This document shows positions 1-9,304 of a DNA stretch of 64,000 nt, in pieces. This DNA comes from Arthrobacter sp. Soil762 (GTDB lineage: Bacteria > Actinomycetota > Actinomycetes > Actinomycetales > Micrococcaceae), in NCBI RefSeq assembly GCF_001428335.1, contig NZ_LMSG01000020.1, forward strand, positions 270,250 through 334,249, written 5' to 3'. A program made the translations under genes and the position numbers. How positions within the stretch are numbered: position 1 is the first letter of the stretch; every line of letters starts with the position of its first letter. Under the pieces are notes generated by a model that ran no database searches, was not told the origin of the DNA, and saw nothing but the letters and a program-made list of their open reading frames with translations.

Positions 1-1
1 G

Positions 2-379
2 CGGCACATGATCCCGCGCGGCAGGGGCAAGATCATCAATATCTGTTCGGTGCAGACGGACCTGGCCCGGCCCACGATCGCCCCGTATGTGGCGGCGAAG
101 GGCGGGTTGCGGAACCTGACCCGGGCCATGACGGCGGAGTGGGCGGGCTCCGGTCTGCAGATCAACGGGATCGCCCCGGGCTACATCCACACCGAGATGA
201 CGCAGAACCTGGTGGATGATGAGCAGTTCAACGCCTGGATCCTGGGCCGGACCCCGGCGCACCGGTGGGGCACGGTCCAGGACTTGGCCGGCCCGGCGGT
301 GTGGCTGGCCTCGGACGGGTCGGACTTTGTGAACGGGCAGACGATCTTCATCGACGGCGGAATGACGGTGGTGGTCTGA
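2..379 (+). CDS. SDR oxidoreductase, gluconate 5-dehydrogenase-like (5' end outside window)
   Basis: C-terminal half of a short-chain dehydrogenase; the reading frame is open at the window edge, so the true start lies upstream. The catalytic serine (ICSVQ) and the YVAAK motif (YxxxK) are present, followed by the substrate-loop segment and the usual SDR C-terminal ending around DGGM. The sequence resembles the gluconate 5-dehydrogenase (IdnO/Gno) group, which interconverts 5-keto-gluconate and gluconate with NAD(P)H. The stop codon overlaps the start of the idnD-like gene (TGATG), so the two were one operon, which supports the idonate/gluconate assignment. Family membership is clear. The substrate is inferred from similarity and the neighbour. 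Confidence 0.75.
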   Translation, partial: RHMIPRGRGKIINICSVQTDLARPTIAPYVAAKGGLRNLTRAMTAEWAGSGLQINGIAPGYIHTEMTQNLVDDEQFNAWILGRTPAHRWGTVQDLAGPAVWLASDGSDFVNGQTIFIDGGMTVVV

Positions 380-1400
380 TGGGCACTTCAGCAGTGGCTC
401 AGGGGACCCAAGCAACAGCCCTGCCGGTGTCGGGTGCGGCGGTGGTGGCGCATGCGGCCGGGGATCTGCGGATCGAGGAGGTCCCGCTGGGTGCACCTGC
501 CCCGGGCGAGGCCATGGTCGAGGTTGCCTACGGCGGGATCTGCGGGTCGGACCTGCATTACTGGCTGCACGGGGCGGCGGGCGAATCCATCCTGAAGGCC
601 CCGCTGGTGCTGGGGCATGAGATTTCCGGGACCGTGGTGGCGGCCGCGGCGGACGGGACCGGCCCGGCCGCGGGCACCCCGGTCGCGGTCCACCCGGCCA
701 CCCCGGGCCCCGGTGCGGGGGATGTGCGGTGGCCGGCGGACCGGCCCAACCTCTCCCCGGGCTGCACCTATCTGGGCAGTGCGGCCCGGTTCCCGCACAC
801 CGACGGCGCGTTCGCCCGGTACGTGAACCTGCCCGCCCGGATGCTCCGGCCCCTTCCGGCGGGCCTTGATCTGCGGACCGCGGCGCTGACCGAACCGGCC
901 GCCGTGGCCTGGCACGCCGTCGCCCGGGCCGGGGATGTGGCCGGCAAGAGTGTGCTGGTGATCGGCTGCGGCCCGATCGGCGCCCTGGCCGTCGCGGTCC
1001 TCAAACGTGCCGGCGCGGCCCGGATCACCGCCGTCGACGTCCATGCCAAACCGCTGGAGATCGCCACCGCCGTCGGCGCGGATCACACCCTGCAGGCCGG
1101 GGACACGGCCGCGATCGCCGCGTGGTCATGGTCGGGCTGCTGCCCACCGGGCCCCAGCCGGTCCTGATCTCCCTGGCCATCACCCGGGAACTGGACCTGC
1201 GCGGATCCTTCCGCTTCAACAACGAGATCGACGACGTCATCACCGCCCTCGCCGACGGCACCCTGAACATCGGCCCCGTCATCACCCACGAATACCCCCT
1301 CAGCCAAGGACTCAACGCCTTCGAAACCGCCAAAAACTCCGCCGCATCAGGAAAAGTACTCCTCAACTTCCAACCGGCAGGCGCAGTGCTTCAGCCCTGA
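379..1400 (+). pseudogene. idnD: L-idonate 5-dehydrogenase-like gene, broken by internal deletion and frameshift
   Basis: Zinc-dependent medium-chain dehydrogenase. The first frame (379 to about 1120) carries the catalytic zinc region (GGICGSDLHY, then LVLGHE) and the Rossmann GCGPIGALAV. It then runs into nonsense and stops at 1167. The expected C-terminal part (RVVMVGLLPTGPQP, then ELDLRGSFRFNNE, ending at 1400) continues in another frame from about 1118. Relative to a normal MDR protein, about 25-35 residues are missing at the junction, which sits in GC-rich sequence with repeated GCCGCG-like words. This is therefore a deletion plus frameshift rather than a single missed base. An intact enzyme would oxidise L-idonate to 5-ketogluconate, which the upstream SDR reduces. 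Assembly error is possible but would need to remove many bases. Confidence 0.8.
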
Positions 1401-1410
1401 GAACTGTTGT

Positions 1411-3087
1411 TCAGGACGCAGGCAGGACGAATGTCGCCGTGGTGCCTGCGCCCGGAGCGCTGGTCAGACTCATGGAACCGCCGTGGCCCTCGACGATGGT
1501 CTTGCTGATGGGGAGCCCCAGGCCCGCCCCGGGGATGGCCGTTTCGCGGGACCGCGCGGAGCGGAAAAATTTGGTGAACGCCTGTTCCTGGTCCTCCTGG
1601 CTCATGCCGATCCCCGGGTCCGAGATGGAGCAGACGAGGTCCGTGCCGGTGCGGTGCGCCCGGGCGGTGATGCGGCCGCCGTCGGGAGAGTATTTGATCG
1701 CGTTGGAGAGCAGGTTGCTGACCACCTGGCGGATCCGCGGGATGTCCATCCGGGCGGTGAGCGATGGCTCCACCTCCAGGACCAGTTCAAGTCCCCTGTT
1801 GGCGGCCTGGGGGAGCGTGAAATCGACGACGTCGGCGAGGAGCCGGGCGAGGTCGGCCTCCTGCAGCGAAAGGTCCACATGTTCAGAGGCCACCGCAATC
1901 AGATCGTTCACCAGGCCCAACAGATGCGTCGCGTTCCGGTGTACCACCTGCAGTTCGGCTTCGATCCCTTCATGCCCGGGTTCCTCCAGAACGAGTTCGA
2001 GGTAGCCGAGAATGGACGTCAGGGGCGTTCGCAGCTCGTGGGAGACGGTGCCAACGAAGTCGTCCTTCGCGGCGAGCGCTGTGATCAGGGCTGTCACGTC
2101 CACCAACGTTATGACACCGCCGCTGCGCGCTCCGTCCCTGGAGCAAATTTCGTGCGCGCTGACGGAAAAGGCGCGCTGGTCCTTTTCATCGCCTGCCCAG
2201 ATCAGCTCGTCCGTGAACATATCGCCCCGGGCAACGCGGGCAGCGGGGAGCCCGCCCGAAGGCACCGGCGTCGCCCGGTCGCTGAGCAGCAGGGTGGTAG
2301 TGCTTTCCGCTTCGGTCAGGCGGGCCAACGTCGGATCATCGCGCATGGCCCGGTTGATCAGTACATTGTTTCCGTCCTTGTCCACCACCCAGACGCCCAC
2401 TCCGACGGCGGCCAGCACGGCGTCCAGGAGCCGTTGGCGGTCCATGCTGCCGGCGAGCGTTTCAGCAAGTGCCTGGTCCTTCAGCACCAGCGCGGTCCGC
2501 TGCCGGTGGATGGTTCCGGACACGAGGTGCGCTGTGACGGCGACCGCGGACAGCACGAGGGGTAGGAAAATCACGCGGATCATCGACCCCTGCGCAGGAG
2601 GTGCACCGCCCAGCACTGCGGGCGGGACCACTGTGGCGAGTACTGTTGCCAGCACGGCCAGGACCACCCTGCTGCGCTGGCGGCCTACGGACAGCCAGAT
2701 GACCGGGAACACCAGCATCAGGCTCAGCACGTTGAAGGCAGGGCCTCCGGTTTCCCTCGTGAAGCCGATGGCAAGGCAGTCAAGGACCGGAATAATGACG
2801 AAGGCCGCCGGCGGCAGCCTCTCCCACGGCACGGCCAGGCAGGCGGCGAAAATGGCGGCATGGGCCAGCAGCGCCATCCGGAACTGAAGCTCAGCCAGTG
2901 TGGACGGGCTGAAAACGGCGGCGGCCAGCACAACAAGCAGTACCGTCACAGTGAGGGGCAGTTGGCTCATGACCACCCGGCCGCGGACGCCGAGGCCACC
3001 CGCGAACGCGTCGATCCTCCCCGTGAGAAGACCGTCGTTTCGCGGTTCCTGGCCCGGCGTCGAGCCATTTCCTTGCGTTTGATTCAT
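1411..3087 (-). CDS. Membrane sensor histidine kinase, orphan
   Basis: 558 residues. The N-terminal third (about 37-190) has several hydrophobic spans typical of a multi-pass membrane sensor. A PAS-like region (about 215-320) precedes the HisKA dimerisation box with the phospho-acceptor histidine in FVGTVSHELRTPL. The HATPase domain shows the N box (NLLSNAIKYSPDGG), the G1 box (DPGIGMS) and the G2 box (GAGLGLPISKTIVEGHGG). All residues needed for autophosphorylation are present. No response regulator lies next to it: it converges on the broken idnD and is followed upstream by radA. Partner and stimulus are unknown. ATG at 3087 is the chosen start. Confidence 0.88.
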   Translation of the reverse strand: MNQTQGNGSTPGQEPRNDGLLTGRIDAFAGGLGVRGRVVMSQLPLTVTVLLVVLAAAVFSPSTLAELQFRMALLAHAAIFAACLAVPWERLPPAAFVIIPVLDCLAIGFTRETGGPAFNVLSLMLVFPVIWLSVGRQRSRVVLAVLATVLATVVPPAVLGGAPPAQGSMIRVIFLPLVLSAVAVTAHLVSGTIHRQRTALVLKDQALAETLAGSMDRQRLLDAVLAAVGVGVWVVDKDGNNVLINRAMRDDPTLARLTEAESTTTLLLSDRATPVPSGGLPAARVARGDMFTDELIWAGDEKDQRAFSVSAHEICSRDGARSGGVITLVDVTALITALAAKDDFVGTVSHELRTPLTSILGYLELVLEEPGHEGIEAELQVVHRNATHLLGLVNDLIAVASEHVDLSLQEADLARLLADVVDFTLPQAANRGLELVLEVEPSLTARMDIPRIRQVVSNLLSNAIKYSPDGGRITARAHRTGTDLVCSISDPGIGMSQEDQEQAFTKFFRSARSRETAIPGAGLGLPISKTIVEGHGGSMSLTSAPGAGTTATFVLPAS

Positions 3088-3158
3088 CAGTCTGTCCCCC
3101 AGACACAGCCGTGATGACCTTCCGGCTTCCTGAAGGTCGTTGTGAAAGCCTAACTGTC

Positions 3159-4532
3159 CTACCCGATCAGCAGGCTCAACGCCTCCGTAAGGTGCTCCAC
3201 TTCCCGGACGGAGAAGCCTGGTGGCACGGGCCCCGGTCCGTTATGGCTGGCAGGGACCACGGCGTGGGTGAAGCCCAGACGGTGTGCTTCCTGGATGCGC
3301 TGGTTGATGCCGGGCACGGGCCGGACCTCGCCGGCCAGGCCCACTTCGCCGAATGCGATCAGCCGGATGGGCAGGGGTTTGCGGGCCTTCGCCGAAGCCA
3401 CTGCCAGGGCAACGGCCAGGTCCGTGGCGGGCTCGCTGAGCTTCACACCGCCCACGGTGGCCACGTAGGAATCGTCCTTGTGCAGCAGGCAGCCGGCACG
3501 CTGCTGCAGCACCGCCAGGAGCATGGACACCCGTGAACTGTCCAGGCCGCTGGTGGCCCGGCGGGGCTGCGAGTTGGCGCTTTCGGCAAGCAGCGACTGC
3601 ACCTCGGCCAGCAGCGGCCGCCGCCCTTCCATGGTCACCGTGATGCAGGTGCCGGAGACCGGCTCCTTGGTGCGGCTGACGAACAGCCCGCTGGGGTCCG
3701 TCAGCCCTTCGATGCCGTTCTCATTCAGGTCAAAACAGCCGACGTCGTCCGTGGGCCCGTACCGGTTCTTCACCGCGCGCAGCATCCGGAGCCGGGAATG
3801 CCGCTCGCCTTCGAACTGGCACACCACATCCACCAGGTGTTCGAGCAGCCGTGGCCCCGCGATGGACCCGTCCTTCGTCACGTGCCCCACCAGCAACGTG
3901 GTCATGTTCCGGCGCTTGGCAGCCGCGATGATGGACGCCGCAACCTCACGCACCTGCGAGACGCCGCCGGCGCTGCCATCCACGTCTGCGCTGCTGAGGG
4001 TCTGGACTGAGTCCACAATCAGCAGCCGCGGCTCGATCTTCTCCACCTGCCCCAGTGCCTGCCCCAGGTCCGTTTCGGCGGACAGGTACAGGGAATCCGC
4101 GACGGCGTCGATCCGTTCGGCTCGCAGCTTCACCTGCGCCGCGGATTCCTCGCCCGTGACATACAGGACATCCTGCGCCGTGCGGGCGAACTTGGCCGCG
4201 ACATCCAGCAGGAGGGTTGACTTGCCCACACCAGGTTCACCGGCCAGCAGGATGACCGCACCCGGGACCAGGCCGCCGCCCAGCACGCGGTCCAGCTCGT
4301 CCACGCCGGTGGGCAGGAAAGCCGCCGTGGTGGCATCCACCTCGGCAATCCGGCGGGCCGGCTCCAGAACCGTGGTTGCCGCCGTCGTACGTGCTACGGC
4401 GGCGCCGGTTTCCTCAACCGTGCCCCAAGCCTGGCACTCGCCGCAGCGCCCCACCCACTTGACCGTGGTCCAACCGCATTCGGCGCACTTATAAGCCGGC
4501 GCTTTGGACGCCCGGGAAGTCTTTGTTGCCAT
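3159..4532 (-). CDS. radA: DNA repair protein RadA
   Basis: About 457 residues, normal length for RadA/Sms. An N-terminal four-cysteine zinc finger (CAECG then CGECQAWGT) is followed by a RecA-like ATPase with Walker A GEPGVGKSTLL and the RadA-specific KNRYG motif. The C-terminus is a Lon-protease-like domain. RadA is a branch-migration helicase-like ATPase in recombinational repair. I chose ATG 4532, with GGTGGAAC just upstream, over an in-frame start 57 bases earlier because family members begin just before the zinc finger. It is flanked by a histidine kinase and a FUSC protein in the same direction, but gaps of 60-70 bases give no strong operon signal. Confidence 0.95.
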   Translation of the reverse strand: MATKTSRASKAPAYKCAECGWTTVKWVGRCGECQAWGTVEETGAAVARTTAATTVLEPARRIAEVDATTAAFLPTGVDELDRVLGGGLVPGAVILLAGEPGVGKSTLLLDVAAKFARTAQDVLYVTGEESAAQVKLRAERIDAVADSLYLSAETDLGQALGQVEKIEPRLLIVDSVQTLSSADVDGSAGGVSQVREVAASIIAAAKRRNMTTLLVGHVTKDGSIAGPRLLEHLVDVVCQFEGERHSRLRMLRAVKNRYGPTDDVGCFDLNENGIEGLTDPSGLFVSRTKEPVSGTCITVTMEGRRPLLAEVQSLLAESANSQPRRATSGLDSSRVSMLLAVLQQRAGCLLHKDDSYVATVGGVKLSEPATDLAVALAVASAKARKPLPIRLIAFGEVGLAGEVRPVPGINQRIQEAHRLGFTHAVVPASHNGPGPVPPGFSVREVEHLTEALSLLIG

Positions 4533-4595
4533 GGGTTCCACCCTACTGGCGGGCACCGACATCCGGGCTCCGGGTTTCGACAATCTCAAGCAGCG

Positions 4596-5723
4596 CTACA
4601 ACCCGGGCAGCACGTCCCGGGCCTCGCGCGAATCCATGCCGGTGGCTTCCAGGAGGTCCACCATGAGCGGCCGGAACAGCATCACCACAGTCTCACCCTC
4701 AAGCCGCTCGACCTCCAGCAATTTGGGGTGCAGCCGCAGCGCGATCTCGCTGAAGTCCTGCCGGGCCGTCCGAAGATGGGCGCGGCGCACGCCGTCGTGC
4801 GTTTCCGCCAGTCCGAGCGACAGTTCATCAATCGCGGCCGCGGTTTCCTGGAGTACGTCGGCGATGTTCGCGGTGGCGTTGTCTGAAAGCGCGGCGTGGT
4901 TGATGGCGCTGGTCAGCCGGCGTGCGAAGACGCGGCTGTTCCTGAGCGCAAGGTCGATGAAGTCGAGGGAATTCTCAAGCCGGTCCAGCTCGTCGCGGTG
5001 CCGGCGGTGGGCCGGCGCGAGGGTGGCCACTTCACCGGAAGCGCGCAGGGAATGGCGCATCGCGTCCACGAGCGGCTGGCAGTTCCGGCCGCGGATCAGC
5101 GCGTGCCAGGCCTGCGTGGAGTCGCTTTCGGTCAGGGCGGTGGCGCATTCCCGCAGCACTTCGGCCAGCTCGTGGAGCAGCTTCCGGACATCCTTGCGGG
5201 GCTCCCGGCGCGGATCCTTCGGAATCAGGATGGTCACCAGGAGGGCGAAAAGGCCACCCACCACGGCGTCCAGGCTGCGCGTGAAAGGCCCGCCGTCCGG
5301 CGCCGGCAGCAGCACCACCAGCAAGGATTGCAGCCCCAGCTGCGTGGTAAAGATGTTGCCGCTGTCCAGGAAGCGGGCCAGCAGGATGGAGAACAGAAGT
5401 ACGACGGCGGCCTGCCAGATTCCGCTGCCCAGCCAGTGCAGCAGCAGATCACCGACGGCGATCCCGATGGTGCAGCCGAGGCCCACCTCCATCACCCGGC
5501 GCAGCCGCGGGTCACGCGAGAAGCCCAAGGCGATCAGTGACGATGTGGCCGCAAAGAGGGGTCCGGAGTGCCCCAAGACGTACTCGGCGAAGGCGTACGC
5601 CCCCACTGCGCACGCGGTCATCTGGACGGCGGGGACCAGGGAATTCCGGCTCCGGACCAGGCCGGTCTTGATGCGTCCGCGCAGGAAACGCCTGCTTGCT
5701 GTGAGTCCTGCTGCTGCGGCCAT
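4596..5723 (-). CDS. FUSC-family integral membrane protein
   Basis: About 375 residues from ATG 5723, which has a GGAGG directly upstream. The reading frame stays open further upstream but that part looks non-coding. The N-terminal half has a cluster of hydrophobic helices (roughly 25-165) with the FUSC/aromatic-acid-exporter look (GHSGPLFAATSSLIALGFSRDP). The C-terminal half is a charged, helical cytosolic domain. Related proteins are proposed exporters of aromatic acids or other small molecules, but the substrate here is unknown. The gene is divergent from pstS, so the 230-base gap between them holds both promoters. A second, shorter FUSC protein lies near 60-61 kb. Confidence 0.8.
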   Translation of the reverse strand: MAAAAGLTASRRFLRGRIKTGLVRSRNSLVPAVQMTACAVGAYAFAEYVLGHSGPLFAATSSLIALGFSRDPRLRRVMEVGLGCTIGIAVGDLLLHWLGSGIWQAAVVLLFSILLARFLDSGNIFTTQLGLQSLLVVLLPAPDGGPFTRSLDAVVGGLFALLVTILIPKDPRREPRKDVRKLLHELAEVLRECATALTESDSTQAWHALIRGRNCQPLVDAMRHSLRASGEVATLAPAHRRHRDELDRLENSLDFIDLALRNSRVFARRLTSAINHAALSDNATANIADVLQETAAAIDELSLGLAETHDGVRRAHLRTARQDFSEIALRLHPKLLEVERLEGETVVMLFRPLMVDLLEATGMDSREARDVLPGL

Positions 5724-5816
5724 GCCCTCCAGTCTATTTGCCGCCCGGGCACCTAAGTCCGAAAGTGTGACGTGCGCAATGGTGACGCTGCAGTTGTAAG
5801 CCAATATGCCGCCGTC

Positions 5817-5838
5817 GTTAATCTCCTGTTCATCTGTG
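5817..5838 (+). promoter_or_regulatory. Candidate PHO box (PhoP/RegX3-type direct repeat) before pstS
   Basis: Two adjacent 11-base units, GTTAATCTCCT and GTTCATCTGTG, share the GTTMATCT pattern seen in actinobacterial phosphate-regulator boxes (GTTCACC-like 11-base direct repeats). They sit about 120 bases upstream of the pstS start. A weaker GTTACCT follows at 5851. The repeat is visible in the sequence. Binding by a PhoP/RegX3 response regulator is inferred from position and pattern; no regulator gene is in the window. Confidence 0.6.
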
Positions 5839-5956
5839 GCCGCCCATCCCGTTACCTGCGGCCCATAGATTCGTTGAAGGTACAAAACGTACGCATCGCG
5901 CTGCAGGGCGTCTCCGGTCCTGCTGCCGCTGAATATCCCTGGAAGGGGTACATCTA

Positions 5957-7078
5957 GTGAAGGCACTCCGTTTCGGCCGCCACGCGGCTATCGCTGTAAT
6001 CGCAGCCGGCGCACTCGCGCTCACCGCCTGCGGTTCAGATAACGCCACGGGCAACACGCCTGCAGGCAACCAGACTTCTGCCGGCCCCAAGGTCACCGGC
6101 ACGCTGACCGGGATCGGAGCATCCTCCACCGGTGCAGCCATGGACGCCTGGAAGGCCGGCTTCGCCGCTGCCAACCCCGGCGCCACCGTGCAGTACTCCC
6201 CGGACGGTTCCGGCGCAGGCCGCAAGGCAATCATCGACGGATCGGCCCAGTTCGCCGGCTCCGATGCTTACCTCAAGGATGAAGAGCTGGCCAGCTCCAA
6301 GGCCAAGTGCGGCCCGGAAGGCGCCATCAACATCCCCGTCTACATCTCCCCGATCGCTGTGGCCTTCAACGTCCCCGGCATCACCGAGCTGAAGCTTGAC
6401 GCAACCACCGTGGCCAAGATCTTCCGCGGCGAGATCGCCAACTGGAACGACCCCGCCATCGCCGCCCTGAACTCGGGCGTCAGCCTCCCGGACCTGAAGG
6501 TCACCCCGGTGAACCGCTCTGACGATTCCGGTACCACCACCAACTTCACCGAGTACCTTGCTGCTGCTGCTGCCGATGTTTGGACCGACAAGGCTGCCGG
6601 CATCTGGCCCGCCACCCTGCAGGGCGAAAATGCCAAGGGCACCTCCGGTGTTGTCAAGACCGTCACCGACACCCCGGGCGCCGTGACCTACGCGGATGAC
6701 TCCGCTGTGGGCGGCAAGCTGGGCACCGCCTCCATCAAGGTGGGCGAGGAGTTCGTCAAGATCTCCGCCGACGCCGCTGCCAAGGCTGTTGAAGCCGGCA
6801 AGGCCGTAGACGGCCGCTCGGCCACCGACGTCGCCATCAAGCTGGACCGCAAGACCACCGCCAAGGGTGCTTACCCGGTCGTCCTGGTTTCCTACCACGT
6901 TGTCTGCACCACCTACGACAAGCAGGAAACCGTTGACCTCGTCAAGGCCTTCGAAAGCTACGTAGTTTCGGACGCCGGCCAGAAGACGGCTGCTGACTCC
7001 GCGAAGTCCGCACCGCTCTCCTCGGCCCTCGCCGAGAAGGCCGTCAAAGCCATCGAATCCATCAAGGTCAAGTCCTAG
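5957..7078 (+). CDS. pstS: Phosphate ABC transporter substrate-binding lipoprotein PstS
   Basis: 373 residues, GTG start with a GGAAGGGG ribosome-binding site upstream. The signal peptide ends in a lipobox (ALTAC), so the protein is lipid-anchored outside the membrane. The phosphate-binding motifs are visible: GASST near residue 55, a SGAGR segment, and DDSGTTTNFTEYL in the second lobe. It captures inorganic phosphate and hands it to PstC-PstA. It heads pstSCAB and is separated from pstC by a strong hairpin, which fits the usual excess of PstS over the membrane parts. Confidence 0.96.
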   Translation: MKALRFGRHAAIAVIAAGALALTACGSDNATGNTPAGNQTSAGPKVTGTLTGIGASSTGAAMDAWKAGFAAANPGATVQYSPDGSGAGRKAIIDGSAQFAGSDAYLKDEELASSKAKCGPEGAINIPVYISPIAVAFNVPGITELKLDATTVAKIFRGEIANWNDPAIAALNSGVSLPDLKVTPVNRSDDSGTTTNFTEYLAAAAADVWTDKAAGIWPATLQGENAKGTSGVVKTVTDTPGAVTYADDSAVGGKLGTASIKVGEEFVKISADAAAKAVEAGKAVDGRSATDVAIKLDRKTTAKGAYPVVLVSYHVVCTTYDKQETVDLVKAFESYVVSDAGQKTAADSAKSAPLSSALAEKAVKAIESIKVKS

Positions 7079-7096
7079 TACCTGTCCCTGAACCAC

Positions 7097-7133
7097 GTTC
7101 CCCGCCACGCCGAAAGGCGGGGCGGGGAACTTT
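7097..7133 (+). terminator. Strong hairpin between pstS and pstC (attenuator/3' stabiliser)
   Basis: GTTCCCCGCC (7097-7106) pairs with GGCGGGGAAC (7121-7130). An inner CGCC-GAAA-GGCG stem with a GNRA tetraloop extends it across a single A-G mismatch. TTT follows. Placed 20 bases after the pstS stop, it probably causes partial termination or protects the pstS mRNA. Confidence 0.75.
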
Positions 7134-7180
7134 GGCTTGTAAGCTCGTTTTAGGCACCGCCCACAACCGAAGGGTCTGGA

Positions 7181-8113
7181 ATGACCGCCACCCCCCTGAG
7201 TAGTTCCCAGGGCGCAGGCCGCGCCGGGGATAAGATCTTTTCCGCCGCCGCCCTAGCCGCCGGGTGCCTCATCCTCGCCGTCTTGTTCGGCGTGGCACTC
7301 TTCCTTGTTGTCCAGGCCATTCCGGCGCTCACCGCCCCGGCCGCCGAGATCCAGGGCGGCGAGGGCTTCTTCGCCTACATCAGGCCGATCGTTATCGGCA
7401 CGCTCATCGCAGCCGTCATCGCACTGGTGATCGCAACACCCATCGCCATTGGCGTGGCCCTGTTCATCTCCCACTTCGCCCCGCGCGGACTCGCGTCCGG
7501 CCTTGGCTACGTGGTGGACCTCCTGGCCGCCATCCCGTCCGTGATTTACGGTGCCTGGGGCGCAGCGTTCCTCGCCAAGGAAATCTCCCCCGCCTACAAC
7601 TGGCTGGCCGAGAACATGGGCTGGCTGCCCATCTTCCAAGGTCCCGCCTCTGCCACCGGCAAAACCATCCTGACCGCCGGCATTGTGCTCTCGGTGATGG
7701 TCTTGCCGATCATCACGTCCCTGAGCCGCGAAATCTTCCTGCAGACGCCCAAGCTCCATGAGGAAGCCGCCCTGGCCCTCGGCGCCACGCGCTGGGAAAT
7801 GATCAAGATGTCGGTCCTGCCATTCGCCCGTCCGGGCATCATCAGCGCCGTCATGCTGGGCCTGGGCCGTGCGCTGGGGGAGACCATGGCAGTTGCCCTG
7901 GTCCTCTCCTCCGGTGCCCTGACAGCCAGCCTGATCACGTCCGGCAACCAGACCATCGCCGCGGAGATCGCCCTGAACTTTCCCGAAGCGAGCGGCCTGA
8001 AGGTCAGCACGCTCATCGCCGCAGGCCTGGTCCTGTTTGTGATCACCCTGGGCGTGAACATGATTGCCCGCTGGATCATCACCCGGCACAAAGAATTCTC
8101 GGGAGCCAACTAA
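7181..8113 (+). CDS. pstC: Phosphate ABC transporter permease PstC
   Basis: 310 residues with six predicted membrane helices. The BPD-transporter signature loop is clear (LHEEAALALGATRWEMIKMSVLPFA, the EAA motif contacting PstB, about residues 190-214). With PstA it forms the membrane channel for phosphate uptake. Its stop is followed directly by the pstA ATG with no gap, so the two are translationally coupled. Confidence 0.95.
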   Translation: MTATPLSSSQGAGRAGDKIFSAAALAAGCLILAVLFGVALFLVVQAIPALTAPAAEIQGGEGFFAYIRPIVIGTLIAAVIALVIATPIAIGVALFISHFAPRGLASGLGYVVDLLAAIPSVIYGAWGAAFLAKEISPAYNWLAENMGWLPIFQGPASATGKTILTAGIVLSVMVLPIITSLSREIFLQTPKLHEEAALALGATRWEMIKMSVLPFARPGIISAVMLGLGRALGETMAVALVLSSGALTASLITSGNQTIAAEIALNFPEASGLKVSTLIAAGLVLFVITLGVNMIARWIITRHKEFSGAN

Positions 8114-9226
8114 ATGTCCTCCACTCTTACCCCCGTGCGCAGTAAGCGTTCAGCCCTCACCAAAGGCCAGCTACCCAAGTACGCGCCGTACGTTGTCCTG
8201 GGACTCGCGCTCATCGTGGGCGCGGCAATCCTGGCACTGATCGGGTTCAATGCCTTTGGCTGGGGCATCGTCTCGGCCATCCTGTTCGCTGCCGGCCTGG
8301 TGGGCTGGAGCGCGGCGGTGGAAGGCTCGCGCAAAGCCAAGGACAAGCTGGCCACCTGCCTGGTGGTGGGCTCTTTCCTGATCGCGCTGCTCCCACTGAT
8401 CTCCGTGATCTGGACGGTGCTGGTCAACGGAGTCCCCGGCCTCATCGCCCCGGGCTTCCTCACCAGCTCCATGAACGGCGTCACGGGCGTCTACGACAAT
8501 AAGGCCGTCGAAGAGGGTGCCCCCGTTATCGGTGGCATCTACCACGCCTTGTTGGGCACCATCCAGATCACGCTGGTAGCCACCGTGATCTCCGTGCCCG
8601 TCGGACTGCTGAGCGCCATTTACCTGGTGGAGTACGGCAATGACGGCCGTTTGGCCCGCGCCATCACGTTCTTTGTGGACGTTATGACCGGCATCCCGTC
8701 CATCGTTGCCGGCCTGTTCGCCGCAGCGTTCTTCTTCGCCGTGGTGGGGCCCGGCACCAAAACCGGTGCCGTCGCCGCCGTCGCACTTTCGGTCCTGATG
8801 ATTCCCGTAGTGGTGCGTTCCAGCGAGGAAATGCTCAAGATCGTCCCCAACGAACTGCGCGAAGCGGCCTACGCGTTGGGTGTGCGTAAGTGGCGCACCA
8901 TCCTCAAGGTGGTTATCCCGACGGCGATCTCCGGCATCGCGTCCGGCGTCACCTTGGCGATCGCCCGCGTTATCGGTGAGACTGCGCCCATCCTGGTCAC
9001 CGCCGGGTTTGCCACCAGCATCAACAACAACGTGTTCGGCGGCTGGATGGCCTCGCTGCCCACGTTCATCTACACCCAGATCCTGAACCCCACCTCGCCG
9101 GCCAACCCGGACCCGTCCTCGCAGCGGGCCTGGGGCGCCGCCCTGGTGCTGATCATCCTGGTAATGGTGCTGAACCTTGGCGCCCGGCTGATCGCCAGGA
9201 CCTTTGCGCCCAAGACCGGCCGGTGA
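8114..9226 (+). CDS. pstA: Phosphate ABC transporter permease PstA
   Basis: 370 residues, longer than the enterobacterial form because of an N-terminal extension (about 75 residues) with two hydrophobic spans before the canonical core. The EAA loop is present (NELREAAYALGVRKWRTI, about residues 248-265), followed by the conserved GETAPILVTAG helix. It pairs with PstC. Start ATG 8114 abuts the pstC stop. The pstB gene follows after 78 bases. Confidence 0.95.
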   Translation: MSSTLTPVRSKRSALTKGQLPKYAPYVVLGLALIVGAAILALIGFNAFGWGIVSAILFAAGLVGWSAAVEGSRKAKDKLATCLVVGSFLIALLPLISVIWTVLVNGVPGLIAPGFLTSSMNGVTGVYDNKAVEEGAPVIGGIYHALLGTIQITLVATVISVPVGLLSAIYLVEYGNDGRLARAITFFVDVMTGIPSIVAGLFAAAFFFAVVGPGTKTGAVAAVALSVLMIPVVVRSSEEMLKIVPNELREAAYALGVRKWRTILKVVIPTAISGIASGVTLAIARVIGETAPILVTAGFATSINNNVFGGWMASLPTFIYTQILNPTSPANPDPSSQRAWGAALVLIILVMVLNLGARLIARTFAPKTGR

Positions 9227-9304
9227 AATTTTTTCAGCAGGCCATTCCGGTCCTTGCGGCCAAACCCTAGACTTCAATCCATACCCAGCAAGTGAAGGAA
9301 CACC

